A stretch of DNA of 64,000 nucleotides from an uncultured Bacteroides sp. GTDB lineage: Bacteria; Bacteroidota; Bacteroidia; Bacteroidales; Bacteroidaceae. The stretch lies in contig CAAEFE010000086.1 of assembly GCA_900755095.1 (NCBI GenBank), positions 101,634-165,633 on the forward strand, in the 5' to 3' direction. A program made the translations under genes and the position numbers. The notes beneath the pieces were generated by a model that saw nothing but the letters and a program-made list of their open reading frames with translations, did not search any database and was not told the origin of the DNA. This document shows, piece after piece, positions 63,277 through 64,000 of the stretch (positions are counted from its first letter, which is position 1; every line of letters begins with the position of its first letter).

Positions 63277-63699
63277 ATGATTAGAAAAATTAAAGTTACG
63301 GATTATCCACGTTTGATGGAAATTTGGGAAAGTGCAGTATTGAGTACACATGATTTTCTTAAAGAGGAAGATTTTTTATATTATAAGGAACGACTTCCGG
63401 TATATTTTCAGTATGTTAATCTATTCGGATTTGAACAAGAGGGAATCTTAATCGGATTTATGGGAATTGCAGAAGGAAATCTTGAAATGTTATTTATTGA
63501 CAATAAGTATCGAGGCGCAGGAATCGGAAAAAAATTAATAACTTATGCCATAGATAATTTGCAAGTAACTAAAGTTGATGTGAATGAGCAAAATGTTCAA
63601 GCTGTCGGTTTTTATAAATATATGGGTTTTAACATATATAAAAGGTCGAATTTGGACGGAGAAGGTAAGGAATATCCTATTTTACACATGCAGTTGTAG
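63277..63699 (+). CDS. GNAT-family N-acetyltransferase
   Basis: 140 aa. Acetyl-CoA loop EMLFIDNKYRGAGIGKKLITYA (about 70-91) and VNEQNVQAVGFYKYMGFNIYKRSNLDGEG (about 107-135). Starts with IRKIKVTDYPRLMEIWESAV, like the YjaB-type subgroup. Substrate unknown. Confidence 0.88.
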   Translation: MIRKIKVTDYPRLMEIWESAVLSTHDFLKEEDFLYYKERLPVYFQYVNLFGFEQEGILIGFMGIAEGNLEMLFIDNKYRGAGIGKKLITYAIDNLQVTKVDVNEQNVQAVGFYKYMGFNIYKRSNLDGEGKEYPILHMQL

Positions 63700-63861
63700 T
63701 CTCTGTTCAATTATAAACAGATGCTTAGTATAGGTACCTTTAATTGAAGATGTAATGTTACATTTGAATAAAATGATTGGTTAAAAAATCATTGTAGAGT
63801 TTGAATGGGCACATCTATCGCCTACTTAAACTCTGTTTTAAATGAACTGAAGAAAAAGAAA

Positions 63862-63893
63862 AAAGCTCTGAATTTCTTGAATTTCAGAGCTTT
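63862..63893. terminator. Terminator between GNAT and tRNA-Asp
   Basis: AAAGCTCTGAA 63862-63872 pairs with TTCAGAGCTTT 63883-63893. Confidence 0.7.
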
Positions 63894-63917
63894 GCTTTAA
63901 TTTACTATTTGCTTTCG

Positions 63918-63991
63918 CGGTGCGTACGGGACTCGAACCCGTGACCCCATGCGTGACAGGCATGTATTCTAACCAACTGAACTAACGCACC
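63918..63991 (-). tRNA. trnD: tRNA-Asp (GTC)
   Basis: Cloverleaf on the minus strand: acceptor GGTGCGT with ACGCACC, D-arm GTTC, anticodon arm with GTC (complement at 63955-63957), T-arm GGGTTCGAGTCCC. No CCA encoded. 74 nt. Confidence 0.95.
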
Positions 63992-64000
63992 AAATTTTAA

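Overview
The window looks like chromosomal DNA of a gut Bacteroides species. Supporting signs are the many TAnnTTTG -7 promoter boxes (often TATCTTTG or TATTTTTG) with TTTG/TTG about 19-20 bases upstream, Bacteroidota-type families (RteC, DUF4625 lipoprotein, HU/winged-helix protein, TonB receptor, tricorn-type S41 protease), AT-rich intergenic hairpins, and an anaerobic respiratory and nucleotide metabolism gene set. No insertion sequence, integrase or CRISPR array was seen.

Layout. 0.4-4.1 kb: RteC-like protein, DUF1062 protein, SIMPL protein and the ribosome GTPase RsgA behind a structured leader. 4.2-6.85 kb: an unusual non-coding cluster with two tRNA-like folds and four copies of a split motif (AGGTCAA-N7-TTACTTC), directly before a RING/zinc-ribbon protein with a TerD-like C-terminus. 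7-11 kb: HU-like regulator with a repeat-rich upstream region, then a probable metal-uptake operon (small His/Cys membrane protein, TonB receptor, His-rich DUF4625 lipoprotein). 11-16.6 kb: nitrite ammonification operon nrfH-nrfA-ccs1(ResB)-ccsA-porin. 16.6-21.8 kb: minus-strand operon of hydrolase, MFS exporter, aldo/keto reductase and nitroreductase with an AraC regulator. 21.9-24.5 kb: Crp/Fnr regulator divergent from a flavodoxin-type reductase, then an MBL-fold hydrolase. 24.5-32.7 kb: tricorn-like protease, YczE/YitT membrane protein, AraC regulator, a short DXS-like enzyme and another AraC regulator. 33-38.7 kb: a second flavodoxin/MFS/hydrolase module continuing into a cyclophilin-like lipoprotein, DUF3737 and a PatB-type C-S lyase. 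38.7-41.7 kb: nrdD-nrdG behind a cobalamin riboswitch. 42-43.2 kb: OmpA-family protein. 43.4-49.2 kb: a complete STM4015-4014-4013-4012-4011 operon (function unknown), whose last gene carries a HAD domain cut by an amber codon. 49.4-53 kb: MATE exporter behind a terminator-bearing leader, Crp/Fnr and AraC regulators, PNPOx-like protein. 53-58 kb: TetR regulator and a giant acyl-CoA dehydratase activase. 58.5-64 kb: HD hydrolase, PAP2 gene broken by TGA, a redox/cupin operon, an acyltransferase remnant, Crp/Fnr regulator, GNAT protein and tRNA-Asp.

How parts work together. A tandem operator (two GTAAT-type half-sites 21 bp apart) lies exactly 35 bp before the -7 box of four promoters: the flavodoxin at 22.8 kb, the flavodoxin/MFS operon at 33 kb, the hydrolase operon at 35 kb, and the monooxygenase/cupin operon at 60.4 kb. 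A fifth copy lies next to the AraC gene at 31.8-32.7 kb. This suggests one regulon for small redox enzymes, export and hydrolysis, probably a response to electrophilic or quinone-like compounds (inference). Points most worth following are the tRNA-like RNA cluster with its RING/TerD-like protein, the shared operator, and the STM401x operon.
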